This document shows, piece by piece, positions 22,591-33,736 of a stretch of 64,000 nucleotides of DNA. The DNA comes from Hypholoma sublateritium FD-334 SS-4 (lineage: Eukaryota > Basidiomycota > Agaricomycetes > Agaricales > Strophariaceae): NCBI GenBank assembly GCA_000827495.1, contig KN817538.1:248001-312000 (forward strand), written 5' to 3'. Under the pieces are notes generated by a model that worked only from the letters and a program-made list of their open reading frames with translations, was not told the DNA's origin and did not search any database. Made by a program: the position numbers and the translations under genes. The number at the start of each line of letters is the position of its first letter. Position 1 is the stretch's first letter.

Positions 22591-25284
22591 TCACAAGTAA
22601 CATTTGAAACGAGGATCTTCCGCGCCTTTCCAACCGACTACAAAATATGAGATGTTTACGGTCAACACTATACACGTTTGGCGTGAAAATTGCTATGACG
22701 GCACTCACCACAATGCCAGCAATCGAGGAGGTGATTTGGATCGCTGAATGAATATCTCTATCAGCATTAGAAACGAAAGAAAATGGACGAGGTTACTTAC
22801 TATTTTTCTTTGATGTCCAAAAGGCGCGGATAATGCTCTCCCCAAAAAGATTCTGGCGGATCAATAAGTGTGTGAGTTTTCCATTGCACGAAGGACTCTA
22901 ATAAATATCGTACCCTGCCAATTAGGTTCATAAACATCGGCTTCATTCTACATACACGCCAATAAGTAAATCCACTTTCATGTTAAATTCAGACAGGTTA
23001 CTCACAACATACGCTCCTGACGCCGGCGTGATTTCGCGTAGGAAATTAACGGCCTTAGTCGACGCGTCAAACGCCTGCTGCCGGTCCTCCGGCTTCGAGT
23101 CCCAGAACCAGCTATTGACAAGGATGACCTGCAAATACTCATCGTTCATGGAAACATCTCAAAGCACCACGACGAGGTACTTACCTGGTACAGAGCGTCC
23201 TTCCAGATCGGATTCACACTCGTATCCACCCCGCTTTCTCCCTTGAAACCGTACGGCGTCGTAATATGCACCTGCGCGAACGCCGAGTTGTCAAACGCCG
23301 ACAAGAGAGCGTCGAGCAGCTCCTGTCGTCCCTCCGCCGTCTCGTGGTTCTGAGCGGGGATCAAGCGGCTCGTGAGGACTATGGGAAGTCCGATCGGCTA
23401 TGAGTTGGGAGGCGGTCAGACTCAGACAGATCTCACGGTTCAATCGAAAACGAACATCTTGCGAGCCAAGAGTTCCGTTTACCCACCCACGAAACCAAGT
23501 GTTGTATGTAGGGATTTCGCTCACAGCAGACTTTCCTCCGAGGTTCATAGTCAAATCAATTAGTGGATGGATGTCCTCTACCGCAGTAGCCTCCTCGACC
23601 CGTTTCGAAGGTGCAATAAGAATCAGGTTACCCAGGGAAGGCTAGAGACCAGCATGTTACAGCAGAAGAATGAAAGCAGATATGATCAACGCACTGTAAG
23701 GTATCCTCCCCATCCATTTTCGGCGAACGCTGTGATATTATCCAAAAATAGCCCCAGCACAAACTTGAGGTTTTCACTATCCACCGGCCAGTTGATATTC
23801 GCCCTGTTACTCAACATTCAAACCAAAACCCAGATCGATATGGAACATAAGGCTTACATCCAGAACGATTCTTTTGGAGAAACAAGCATCGTAGCCTCGA
23901 GGACAACGCCAAAGGTTCCCCCGCCTCCGCCGCGCAGTGCAAAGAACAAATCTTGGTTTTGGCAGGCATTGACCGTGCGGAACACCCCGTCGGGAGTGAC
24001 GATCTTGTATTGCAACTGCATCGCGAGAGATCATCAGCTGGCGCATCATTCACGGTGGAATGGAAGAGCGCACTGTCCGGTCGGCACCCATCCCATAACT
24101 CGGTGTTAAAGGCGAGTGCCCGCCACCCTTTGAAGCAATTAATTGGAAGATATAGAATAGAATAGACGATGAGAAGTCACCTGAGTCCACCCACCCGCAG
24201 CACCAACAGATTGATCAGAGCCTCCCACAAACTGCAAGTCTCGTTCGTCCGTAAATTGGAGTATATCGTCAAATTGGATGCCGGCCTGGATTATCGGACA
24301 TCGGTAAATACTGCAACCCGTTCTGAAAGGATGTGCGTACCCCGAATGTTAGCACAGAGTCGCCCGCCTGAGCCATATCACAACGTTCCGCGACGAAATT
24401 CGTATCATGCGTAATCTACGAAATAACGTTAGCATCGCACACCCACATGTCGGAATGCGGTCGTACATATTTCATGTTATGCACCTACAGCAATATCAGA
24501 AAAAACCATTCAATGAATGCAGTCCTGAAGGACATACCCATAACGACAGCGAGTCAGGGCCTGAGCTGCGCCCAACAAAATCATGCTGCATCAAGACCGA
24601 CCACGATCAGCCCGAACAAAGTCCACACAGGGGCAGTATACAAAGCATACCCCCGTATTCTTGATCGTAAGCGCCACACCCTCCCTCTTGCTGAACTCAT
24701 ACGCCGCAATCACATCATCCGCACCGCGCACATCAATCTAGCGCGGAATCGTGAGCGAATCAAAGAAATGCGCCTCACAATACAACGCACATAAAACGGC
24801 GCAACGCTCCCCTGCCTGCACTCCCGCCCCGCCGCAAAAGCCCGCGGATTCGCTGGGTCCAGCCAGTCGAGATGGCAGTGCTCCCCCGTCGCCATGCACA
24901 TCTCGAACTGCGTCTGCATAAGTTCGAGGTCAGCATGCCACTGCCCGAATACCAACGTGGTACCACTCACACTTGCATACCCCCCAAACCGATCAGCCCG
25001 CGGTACTGCATGCGTCGATGTAAAATCGCTAGTCGGACATGCAGATATCACGCACGATGGGCATCAAAGTATTCGCTCTGGACTTTCTTGCACACCTCCA
25101 CGTCCCACCCGACTGCCACACCGTTATAACTCGCAAAGCACGCCTTCGCGTACGGCTCGCCGCGGTGCAGGCGCCCGCCGACCGTCGCATTCAGTGCATC
25201 CCACGGAGGAATAGGCAGACTAAGAGGGCTCTGCGCGAGCGCGGGCAGGCTGTATCCACTGACAGACGACGAGGAGACGGACAT
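22591..25284 (-). CDS. FAD-linked oxidoreductase, PCMH/berberine-bridge type
   Basis: Eighteen exons, 25284-25056, 25005-24971, 24913-24791, 24737-24651, 24585-24538, 24484-24467, 24415-24341, 24285-24181, 24127-24074, 24015-23858, 23803-23695, 23641-23456, 23397-23185, 23128-23006, 22947-22914, 22852-22801, 22743-22709 and 22637-22591, giving 576 residues with all phases closing. Members oxidise alcohols, sugars or amines with O2 as acceptor. The PCMH FAD domain includes [16 protein letters not shown] (about 152-167, candidate flavin-linking His159), TFGAGIQF, then [14 protein letters not shown] and [17 protein letters not shown] (241-257) and [15 protein letters not shown]. The C-terminal BBE domain is clear: [35 protein letters not shown]. 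The position that is Cys in bicovalently flavinylated relatives (VGGxC) is Ser/Asp here, suggesting single linkage. No signal peptide is visible with this start, unusual for a mostly secreted group; an upstream exon may be missing. Substrate unknown. Confidence 0.94.
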
Positions 25285-27997
25285 AAAAGAAGAGAGTCGA
25301 CGGAGCAGAGCGCGGCACGGCCTAAATATACGCCTGAGCTCGTTGAAAGCCTATGCATCAGGTATATAGGCATCCCATCGCCAGATTCATCTGGCAGAAC
25401 GGTCTATGGTATATGAATCGCCTCGCGGTGTGTCGTTTATGCGTATACGCATTGAGCACGCCTTGGGCGGCTAGTTGGCCATTTATGTATGCATTTCCTG
25501 CTCTAGCATACACTTATGAGTATAAACTATAAGCAAGCACTGGAGAAGGAGCAGACCTTACCTACTTCTGGTGCCCCTAAAAAGATTGGAACTATTCTTA
25601 CAGGAAGATGATAGAAGCGAAGAATGTTCGAAGATTCGAAGTATACAGGTGACCGCTCGCGCGAGCATCCGTCTTTTCCCAAGGTAAAGGCACAAACTGA
25701 CCAGAGTATGAGATTATAAAACAGTTCTGGACGTTAGACCGATTGGTAAATCAGATAGAGCAAGGATCGACATTTGCTTGCACAAGGCCAGAGGATATCT
25801 ATCTGTTATGATGAGAGTTTAACCACAATTTTCAAGTATAGGCTCACCTTCACGCGCACCAGAGAGAACTTCTCCGACATGCGAGGGACCTAACCGCCAT
25901 TCGATATTGCCTTCAGCCGCTAGTGAAGCCAGATCCACCTCCAGCTTCATGCTACACACCGATGAGAGCCTCTATGTCACAATTGATTGTGCATACATGC
26001 TAACTCGCATCAACAAAAGCAGTTATATGGAGTTGAAAGAAAAGCTCACCCGCCGTACCCAGGCCAACCACAACCGGAGCGGCCTCAGAGCTACGGGGGG
26101 CAGCTGCATCACACTGTATTCCGGACGAATACCATCGCTTGCGCGATTATTGCTCCCAGCATCGTCCTGAGCGACCATTCGTCTGAACGTCGGCAAAATG
26201 ACAGGACAGTGCGTGCGCAGGCCGCTGGCGTCGATCCACCGTCGTCGCATATTGACATGCATATATATGCGCATGGCGTTGCGCAGACTCGTTGTACGCG
26301 CTATCGCGCGTGTCTGGGCTGCTCAAGAGGGCCACTGGAAAAATATCAGACCGGTGACACGCGTGTGTGGCGAATTTAAATGGTAGTTGGTGGGACGAGA
26401 CTGATGCCCATGATGTAGGCGAAATATCGTGCACCGGTCATTGACAACGAGGGTGGAGGTTTTCAGTTGGAAGTGTAAATATGTCAGAGCATCCGCAGAG
26501 CCGTTGGCGGTGTTGATCAACCGTCGTAATCAACCGTCGTCAGTCGTACAGTATCGTGCATATATGCACATTGCGTCGCGAGGATTGGATAGACACTCGT
26601 TGTATGCACTTTCAGGCGTGTCTGGGATGCGCAGGCGGGGTGTCGAGGGATATCATACCGCTGGCAGATGCATATTATATAGTGAATTTCAGTGGAGGTG
26701 GGGGTGGCGAGAACGATGCACATGGATTGCGCAAGATGCCGTGCGGGCCCAGGTTCGAGCTCGTAGCGATTCAGAGAAACGAGTCATTCTCGGCGTCTGC
26801 CACAGAGGTAGAGGTCGTGGCCTGGCGTCCCATCCCGCATTCGAAGCGTCGGATGCAGCCCTCGGGGTGTCGTACGAGTTAGAAATATAACCTACAATGT
26901 CAAAAGGTTGAGAGCGATGTCGCGTACAATATGTAAGAGATGCGAAAATCTTGCCTGCTCCGACCCAAGCGTCTTCCCATCGCGCTTCCACCATGCCTTC
27001 GTGGCGTCCCAACAAGATGCGTCCACCCACGACGCCAGTCTGTCACGGCGGTGAGATCCTCCTTCCAAATTGAATGGCGTCCTGATATCATGAGAGGTGG
27101 ATATCAGGTTGAGTGTGAAATCTGCTCAGTTGGCCAGAGCGTATGAACATATATGCACAAGATATCCCTCGTCCGCGCCTTGCTGGGCATGTCATGCGCA
27201 GGCAAGAAGGTGATGCATATGCGACGCAACCGCCTCTGGGCTGGCCGAGTAAATAGCAGCCGCTGGCGCCCGTACGTGGACACTGGACCGCATACCCCAG
27301 GGAGCGGTGTCGTGCGTAGGAGTGGATATATGCGTGTGGCATGATCGAGTGTATAGTCGCTACCAGTGTCGCTGTCGGATGCCCACTCATGGGTTGCCAG
27401 CTGGTATGTAGTCGCTCCTTCGTCCGTCGTGTGTTCGCGGTAAATTCAAGCGGAGGTGCCCTACGCGGCGCGTCGATCGCTGGCTGATCCGGGTCGCTTT
27501 TGGCGGAGCGACCCCTAAGCCGCTCCTGACGGCGATCCCGCGTTCTCTGGCACAAAACTGGCTCTGGTGAGGAGCGACGGGGTCAGCTGGCCTCTGGTGG
27601 GTGATTGATGTGTTCGCACATAGATCAGACAACGATGTGAACGCGGTTGGCTGCTGACAGCGACGCGATGATGTTGTTTGCCGGGCAGCATGGCCGCTTT
27701 GGGCGATCATGGCGGTGTGCCTATTTTTCCGCCTTTGATCTCCTCCCCCACCATCGCCAGCCCCTCCTCTTCGCCCTCCGCTCCCCCAGCCTGCAGATCG
27801 CCCGCCGCGCCACCGTGCTTTGTGCTCTGTGCGCCGTGACAACGGGCAGAGAATAGCGGCACTCGGCTATCACTCCCGAGGCCGACGGGCTAAAATTTAC
27901 GCCCCAGCCCCTGCGCCCGCCCACCTCCAGCGAGCGAGCGACTGCTGCTCGCCGTCGACAGCGCCCCACCCCTTTACGTAACCTCGCCTGCGCCGCC
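25285..27997. other. Intergenic with a diverged repeat, no gene seen
   Basis: About 2.7 kb with short frames on both strands, none with a domain or consistent splicing. It holds the 26.2/26.5 kb repeat pair. A GGGTCGC...GCGACCC inverted repeat with a short loop lies at about 27500-27523. Confidence 0.5.
26229..26720. repeat. Diverged direct repeat pair (about 190 bp)
   Basis: Copy 1 about 26229-26416 and copy 2 about 26513-26720. Shared blocks, in the same order: CCGTCGTC, GCATATATGC/GCATATATATGC, CACTCGTTGTA, GCGTGTCTGGG, an AATATCA/GATATCA block, GTGAATTT/GCGAATTT and GATGCACATG/GATGCCCATG. A fragmentary third copy (ATATATGCAC, TGCTGGGCATG, GCGCAGGC) lies at about 27139-27208. No shared coding frame. 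Confidence 0.6.
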
Positions 27998-29152
27998 ATG
28001 ACCGCCCTCGCACTGACCATCCCGCGCACCGCCTCGCCTGCGCCGTCCCCGCCGTCGCCGTACCCCTCGCCGTACCCCTCTGCGCGCCCCCCACCGCCGT
28101 CCCCGCCGCCCTCGCCCCCGCCACCCGCATCGAGCACCGCCACGCCCGCCTCCACCGCCCTCTGCACGCCCTCCTCCTCCACCGCCTCCTCGCGCTCGTC
28201 GCTCCCCGCCACCGCCGCCTCCAGCGCCCTCAACGTCAAGTTCGCGCCGCTCCCCCAGCTCGCCCCGCGCAAGCGCCGCTCCGCCGCGCCCCTCGGCATG
28301 GCCGCCCGTGGCGCGCTCGTGCGCGGGCGGCGCGGGCCCCCGCCGCTTGACGACGTCCCGCCACAGCAGCACGTGCAGCCCGCAGACGGCGCAGAGGGCG
28401 GGCCCGATGCGCTGAGCCTCGCGCAGCGCCGCTGGCTGCAGGAGGAGGCCGCCGCGCGCCACGCGCACATCCAGGGCACGGCGTACGCCCAGCTGGCGCG
28501 CGCGACGGAGGCGGAGACCGCCGCGGAGGAGGCCGCGCGCGCCGCGAAGGCCGCCGAGCGCGCGGCGCGCCTCGCCGCTGCGGCCGACGCAGACGGCGTC
28601 GACGCGGAGCCGCTGATTGCGCTGGGGAAGAAGGTCACGCGCCGCTTCTGGCGGCGGCGCACGGCGAGCGCGGCGCGCCCTGCGTCGGCCTCTGGGGGCG
28701 GCGGGCCTGAGCCGCCGGTGCCGGCGCTGCGCCACCGCAAGTCGGCGGACGCGCCGCTGCGCCCGATCCTAGCGACACTTGCGACGAACGTGACCCCCGA
28801 CGGCGGGGCACGCGGGCGCGAGCGTGAGCGCGGGTACGTGCCCTATCCCGGCACGCCGGATGCAGCGGGCAGCGAGGAGGGTGGCACGGCGCCGGACACA
28901 GACGAGAGTCAGAACGACACCAAGCACGACGCACACGAAGCGCTCGACGGCGGTCCCCCTGTACCCGCCGCCGTCCCTGCGCACGAAGAGGACGAGGATC
29001 ATCTGACAGCGAGCCGCGAGTGGGCCGCCGCGCTCGACGCCGACATCCCCGCGGACATCGGGCAAACACAGACGATCGTCGAGGGGCGCGCGGTGAAGGC
29101 ACCCGCGAGCGACGACGGGCACGAACACGACGATGGCGCGGCGGCGCCGTGA
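27998..29152 (+). CDS. Uncharacterised Pro/Ala-rich protein with a charged helix
   Basis: Single-exon frame of 384 residues with a good start context (GCCGCCATGACC). No family recognised. Residues 14-46 are Pro/Ser-rich with SPPSPYPSPYPS-type repeats; 50-80 are Ser/Thr/Ala-rich. Residues about 140-200 form a long Ala/Glu/Arg-rich predicted helix (AEEAARAAKAAERAARLAAA), followed by the aromatic-basic stretch KKVTRRFWRRR at 211-221. The C-terminal 120 residues are acidic and low complexity. The opposite-strand frames are compositional shadows. The helix plus basic patch could bind membrane or nucleic acid, but this is only composition. No signal peptide or membrane span. Confidence 0.72.
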   Translation: MTALALTIPRTASPAPSPPSPYPSPYPSARPPPPSPPPSPPPPASSTATPASTALCTPSSSTASSRSSLPATAASSALNVKFAPLPQLAPRKRRSAAPLGMAARGALVRGRRGPPPLDDVPPQQHVQPADGAEGGPDALSLAQRRWLQEEAAARHAHIQGTAYAQLARATEAETAAEEAARAAKAAERAARLAAAADADGVDAEPLIALGKKVTRRFWRRRTASAARPASASGGGGPEPPVPALRHRKSADAPLRPILATLATNVTPDGGARGRERERGYVPYPGTPDAAGSEEGGTAPDTDESQNDTKHDAHEALDGGPPVPAAVPAHEEDEDHLTASREWAAALDADIPADIGQTQTIVEGRAVKAPASDDGHEHDDGAAAP

Positions 29153-30751
29153 CCCGCGCCCCTATCGCCCTGCCGACTACTTACCGGCTACCGACGACGA
29201 CACCGACGACGCCCGCCCGCGGTTTATACACCCTTAATATATACAGCACGGGGCGCGTGCGCCGCGCATATACGCACGCCGTGCCCTGCAGCGACCATAC
29301 CTTATATCACGACACCCCGCCCCTCTTGCACCCACCCATTCACACCCCTTGTGCGCCGAGCGCCTCTTTCTCGCGGATTCTGCACCTACTACCCCGCACA
29401 CCCACACAAACTACCAGGACGGACGGAACCCACTCAGCTGACCGACCGATGCGATGCCAGCCACCCGCGCTCTCACACACGGGCATACATATATGCACCT
29501 ATACTTCACCATAACTCCCTTCTTCCTCCAGCGGCGCTTCATCTTTATCTTACCCTTCACTTTCCGTATTTCCTCTTGCCTGTCCGCTGTCGTTGCCTTT
29601 CTCTTTCCCTATGATTTTCTTCTTGTGTCTGCTATCTTTATCTCTGGGTACTTATCTTATTTGGAGGGGGCGCCGGGGGTGTTAATCAGCTAAATTTAAG
29701 TAAGTAGGCACCGGGCGCGTAATTAATGGATGGGGAATGGATTGCTCGGTGATTTTGATTTTCGACGGGGCTCTTTGATCAGCGCGCCGTTGCCCCAGCC
29801 AGGCATCCGCCGGTGTAGCGAGGCCACGCCGCTATCGCCCGCCTCGGACGTAGTCGCGTACATCATTGACATGCGCCCGCGCGTTAGGCACGCAGCCCGG
29901 CGCGCGGTCGGCGCCGTGTGCGCCGTTGCAGGCCGTTGCGCACTGCAGCCCATTTGTGTTCGACATCCGCGGCAGGAGGAGGCGGCGTGCGGCGTGTCAT
30001 CCCGCAGGACGTACGGGGCGATCCTTCCTCGTAAGGTAAATCTGCGCGTGGCGGGTAATTCTAACGAGACGCGCAGAAGCTATGCCTACTTCGAGTACTC
30101 CAATTTGTAAGTAGAATAATTTTATTTGTTCATTTATGTAAAAGAATGGAGACAACGAGTACCCAGAATATCTCAGAGTATAAACCCACAATCTAAAAAT
30201 ACAATGAAGCCTCGAGTTTCAGGAACTTGGGAGGCAAAATGAGGCGCTGGCGCGTTCAATGCTGCATATGGGCGCCTAGATATAAACGGATGCGAAATCG
30301 TCGCTCTCGTAGATCGCTAATTATAAGAGTGACTGCATGTAATATCGGCTTAGGGTTTGTAGAATGTAAATGCATCCTGCAATGGAGAGAATTTTGCTGG
30401 ACACGCGCGGTGCGTTGGCGAGTCGTGGGAAAGCGCCCAAGGGCGCGGGAAAGAATGGACTTGGTGGAATTTCACGGGCAGCGCGAGCGCGGGCTCATCA
30501 GCGCCTAGGACTCATTGATTGTGAGCACCTGGAGAGCCCGCCCACTGCTCCTGAAGATCTTGGTTTTAAGCGCCTGTACGCAAACCCATACCCTTGATTT
30601 GCGCTTTGCTGACAGAATATCTGCGTCTCAAAGAATTGGTGCATTAAAGGACATAGGCATGTCTCTGTTTATTTACATGATTATGTAGATACAGGTATAA
30701 GTTACTGTTGAGCAGGGATAAATCAAAATCTGACTTCGTACGGTGCCAGTG
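29153..30751. other. Intergenic, no confirmed gene
   Basis: Pyrimidine-rich 3' flank of the 27998 gene to about 29.6 kb, then GC-rich DNA. A block at about 29715-29765 (CGTAATTAATGGATGGGGAA) resembles one at 33262-33305. Small frames around 30.23-30.60 kb look partly protein-like but overlap each other and lack support. Confidence 0.5.
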
Positions 30752-32024
30752 TCAGGCATTTTCTGACGTGTAAGACGGGTCGCGATGACTGCCGAGTGCC
30801 TGGAGTGTGGACATCATAGCCTGGGACCCATGTGCGGCCGACGGCTGCACGCGGAATTCAAGGTCAGACATTCGGGCGCTGCTGAAGTCTTCGACTGGGA
30901 GATTAGATGCGGATACGATGCGCGCGACCATTATCGTCGGCGCAGCACTCTGCGCACATTATCAGCGTCTACCTCAATCCAACGGACAGAGGACGCACCG
31001 CAGTAAACGAAAATATCAGCGACACATACCCTACGAGCGGGTATATACGCGTGAGGTACACGGCGTCGCTCGACGTCGGAATGACGACCGCGATTGCGTA
31101 TATTAGTGACATGAAGGCGTACGGGGCCGCAGATTGGACGATCAGGTCACCTATGTTGCTGTATGTTCTGCTTCGCTTTGTAGGGGCTGCGGTACTGCTC
31201 TTGGCAACGGAATGGATGCGGTAGGCAATGAGGATGGTGGTGAGCAAGGTTGATCCAAGTGTCATGAAGAACGCTGCGCTGAGTAGGTTATTGTGTAGTA
31301 TTGCAGCGTTATTGGCGCGAGTTAGCCTTGGTACAAGGTCGATCAGAATGAGGTAGAAGTATAGTCCTATCAGAAGCTATCAATATATGCCACGAGAGTG
31401 CATCGATTATCCTCTATCTCACCAATCTCTGCTACCAGGAATACCAGTGATGCTATTATTGCACGGACAGATTTTCCCCATACGTTGTAGCAGCGCCATA
31501 TCTACAAAATTATCAGAGATGCTTATCCAAACAATTTAACACACCCAACTTACAAGCAATCCGTCTGCGAGGGCGGAAAATAAAAGACTGCATATGTTGT
31601 TGAATGGGATACTCCAGGATGATCCAGAATTTAATATGTCAAATCGCGTGTCACCATCTTCGATGAAGGATTGGTTTAATCCAAACCACTGAGATGTGAA
31701 TTGTGCAGTGAAGACAAGGTATAGCAGAGTAATTGTCGCAAGAACAATACGACTTTGCGAGGATTTGCTAGTCACTGCGGCGATAAATCGGTAAATGGCA
31801 ATTGCGGCTATACATCCTTGTGCGCTTACGATACATATAAAGAGTTTCGGAGTAAACCACAGTATCAACGCCTAAGGGACAAGAGCAGCAGCAACGTATG
31901 TCAGTTCACACGGGCAGTGGCTGATTATGTATAAAGACACACCAAAGAGTAATGCGCCTAGCATATTTGAATTAAGCTCTGTGCTGAGTACCGCTTTCTG
32001 AATATATACCGGTGGGCCCTCCAT
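30752..32024 (-). CDS. Seven-helix fungal membrane protein
   Basis: Five exons, 32024-31941, 31871-31554, 31501-31423, 31366-31035 and 30949-30752, giving 336 residues with consistent phases. Layout matches the large Agaricomycete family of seven-helix proteins resembling receptors (the DUF653x group; exact number not certain): a short luminal N-terminus, a first helix (MLGALLFGALILW), ATITLLYLVFTAQF, a conserved ALADGLLIWRCYNVWG element closing the third or fourth helix, AIIASLVFLVAEIGLYFYLILIDL, a helix at STLLTTILIAYRI, a loop, YAFMSLIYAIAVVIP, and APTIMVARIV at the last helix. The cytoplasmic tail of about 50 residues is polar. Ligand or role unknown. Confidence 0.87.
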
Positions 32025-33736
32025 CGTTGAGTTGTGAGAAGTAGATGGGGGATCAATGTTAAGTGTTACACTGAATTCAAGTATAGCTTATATAGTGGAT
32101 CAAGCGAAGCATAGCGAACAGTGTAGCATATCTAGCTGCCAATTACAGTGTAGTCTCTCTAGGAACGTTGACAGCTATCCACAAAACGGTAGACGTTTTT
32201 CATGTGTGCCATTGTTCAGTATGAAGACCCTAAACAGCATAGTCCAGCGCAAGTCCGCTGATGTTTCACCGCTCCAGGTTTCCCTGGATGGGGCTCCTCT
32301 ATAAATACCCATTGAAGCCCCACTGGGGGCTTCGAGGTCGGAGAGTCGTGCAGTTCCGCTCAAAAATCGGTATCTACATAATCAATATATTTAGTGCACA
32401 CAGGTGGATTTTCAAAACGATTACCGTCCGTTGTGCATATAGCTAGAATATTTCTCGAAATCGGAGACAGATCAGGGACCTGAGCGCTGAGCAACGAGCA
32501 CCGCCTTAGTACCACTGTCTAATTGTTTGACCATCACTTCAGTGGGATGAGCCGATTAAATGAGATACTAGTAGACTACTGCATCGAAATGACCAAAAAG
32601 ATAAACAAAAGGCGGTTCTGGGTAACTATATGTCTTTTGGAATGCGGTGCAATCCGTCGAGAAGGTTTTTTCGAATGAACTCTATGGGTAATAGGATTTA
32701 TTGGCGACTCGCGTGTCGTTAGATGAATTTCTCCGAAAGTTTTACTGTATAACACCGCCTTTGATCCACAAAAAACCAATGACAAGTTCTACTCTAACTT
32801 AATCCAATATTGCCGCGGGTAAGCACTTATCTGGATCATTGGATAATTTGGCACTGAGCGCCGACGCTGAATCTGTGTTGTGCCCAAGAACCGCATTTCA
32901 CGCTCGGGTCCGCTTTTTGGCTCATGCCTGGACGCTGTCCGTGGATAGCTAGTGGGTAGTGTCTTTGCCCCCATCTTTTGTGGCTGAGAAGATTTCAGAA
33001 GATGATACAATCAGGGCGATTAACCTATGCGGCGGAAAAACCAAATTGAGCGGCAAGTGGGCACCCCATGGGGCGGGATGACGAGCTCTACATATCCTTG
33101 ACGGAACACCGTCACGGCAGAGAGTGCGTACACATCAATTTGATCCGTTGAGGTTCCCGTAATTCTGCCTTTGCACTATCGTCACCTTTTTCCTCGTCAT
33201 TTCGTTTCTTTATTTATGTGGCAGCGTGATGTTGGCCAGCTTATTTTAAACAGAGGTCGTGCAGCGTAATTGATGGATTGTGGATTGCTTGGCGATCTTC
33301 GAGGCAAGAATAGCTAGCCGGCTGGCGGTACCCAGTTCCGGAGCGACATAAAAATACCAATCGCACCTCGCCCATGCCCCCGAGGTGGCGAAGCTGTCGT
33401 ACGTACAAGTACAATGAACAGCCTATAGATTACCAAATACGCGCCCGGAACGGGCAATACAGCGCAAAGAGGCGGATAGATTACGACAATGGAGTGCGTA
33501 CACTACTGCGGCGATAATGATAAGAGAACAAAGAATACAGGGAGAGGCAGGGCGAGAATGAGATGATATGATATAATCATGAAACAAGACGAGGTGAAAC
33601 GGGAGTCGAGGTCGAGGTGGAGAGAAGCTAGGCTGGTCACCGGCCTAGAGAGAAGCTACTGCGGTGAGTAAGAAGGGGCGTTCAACCTGTGGCGAGAACA
33701 CAAAAGGCATCAGCCCAGGCCAGCGCTGTGCGCCCC
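32025..33736. other. Intergenic, no gene seen
   Basis: Promoter of the membrane protein at 32.0 kb, then about 1.5 kb without supportable frames. Near 33.63-33.66 kb GAGAGAAGCTA occurs twice around an AGGCTGGTCACCGGCCT inverted repeat, close to the 3' end of the Gln-rich gene. Confidence 0.5.

Noticed and set aside
22385..22711. 108-residue reverse frame across the tRNA
   Set aside because: The DNA is fully explained by the tRNA-Leu with its intron and the last exons of the FAD oxidoreductase.
27721..28740. 339-residue reverse frame opposite the 27998 gene
   Set aside because: Gly/Ala/Arg low complexity mirroring the forward coding strand; the forward frame has better start context and a helix-like segment.
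30227..30597. Overlapping forward frames of 75-93 residues
   Set aside because: Two frames overlap the same DNA, no domain or promoter is seen, and the upstream DNA is part of a non-coding stretch.
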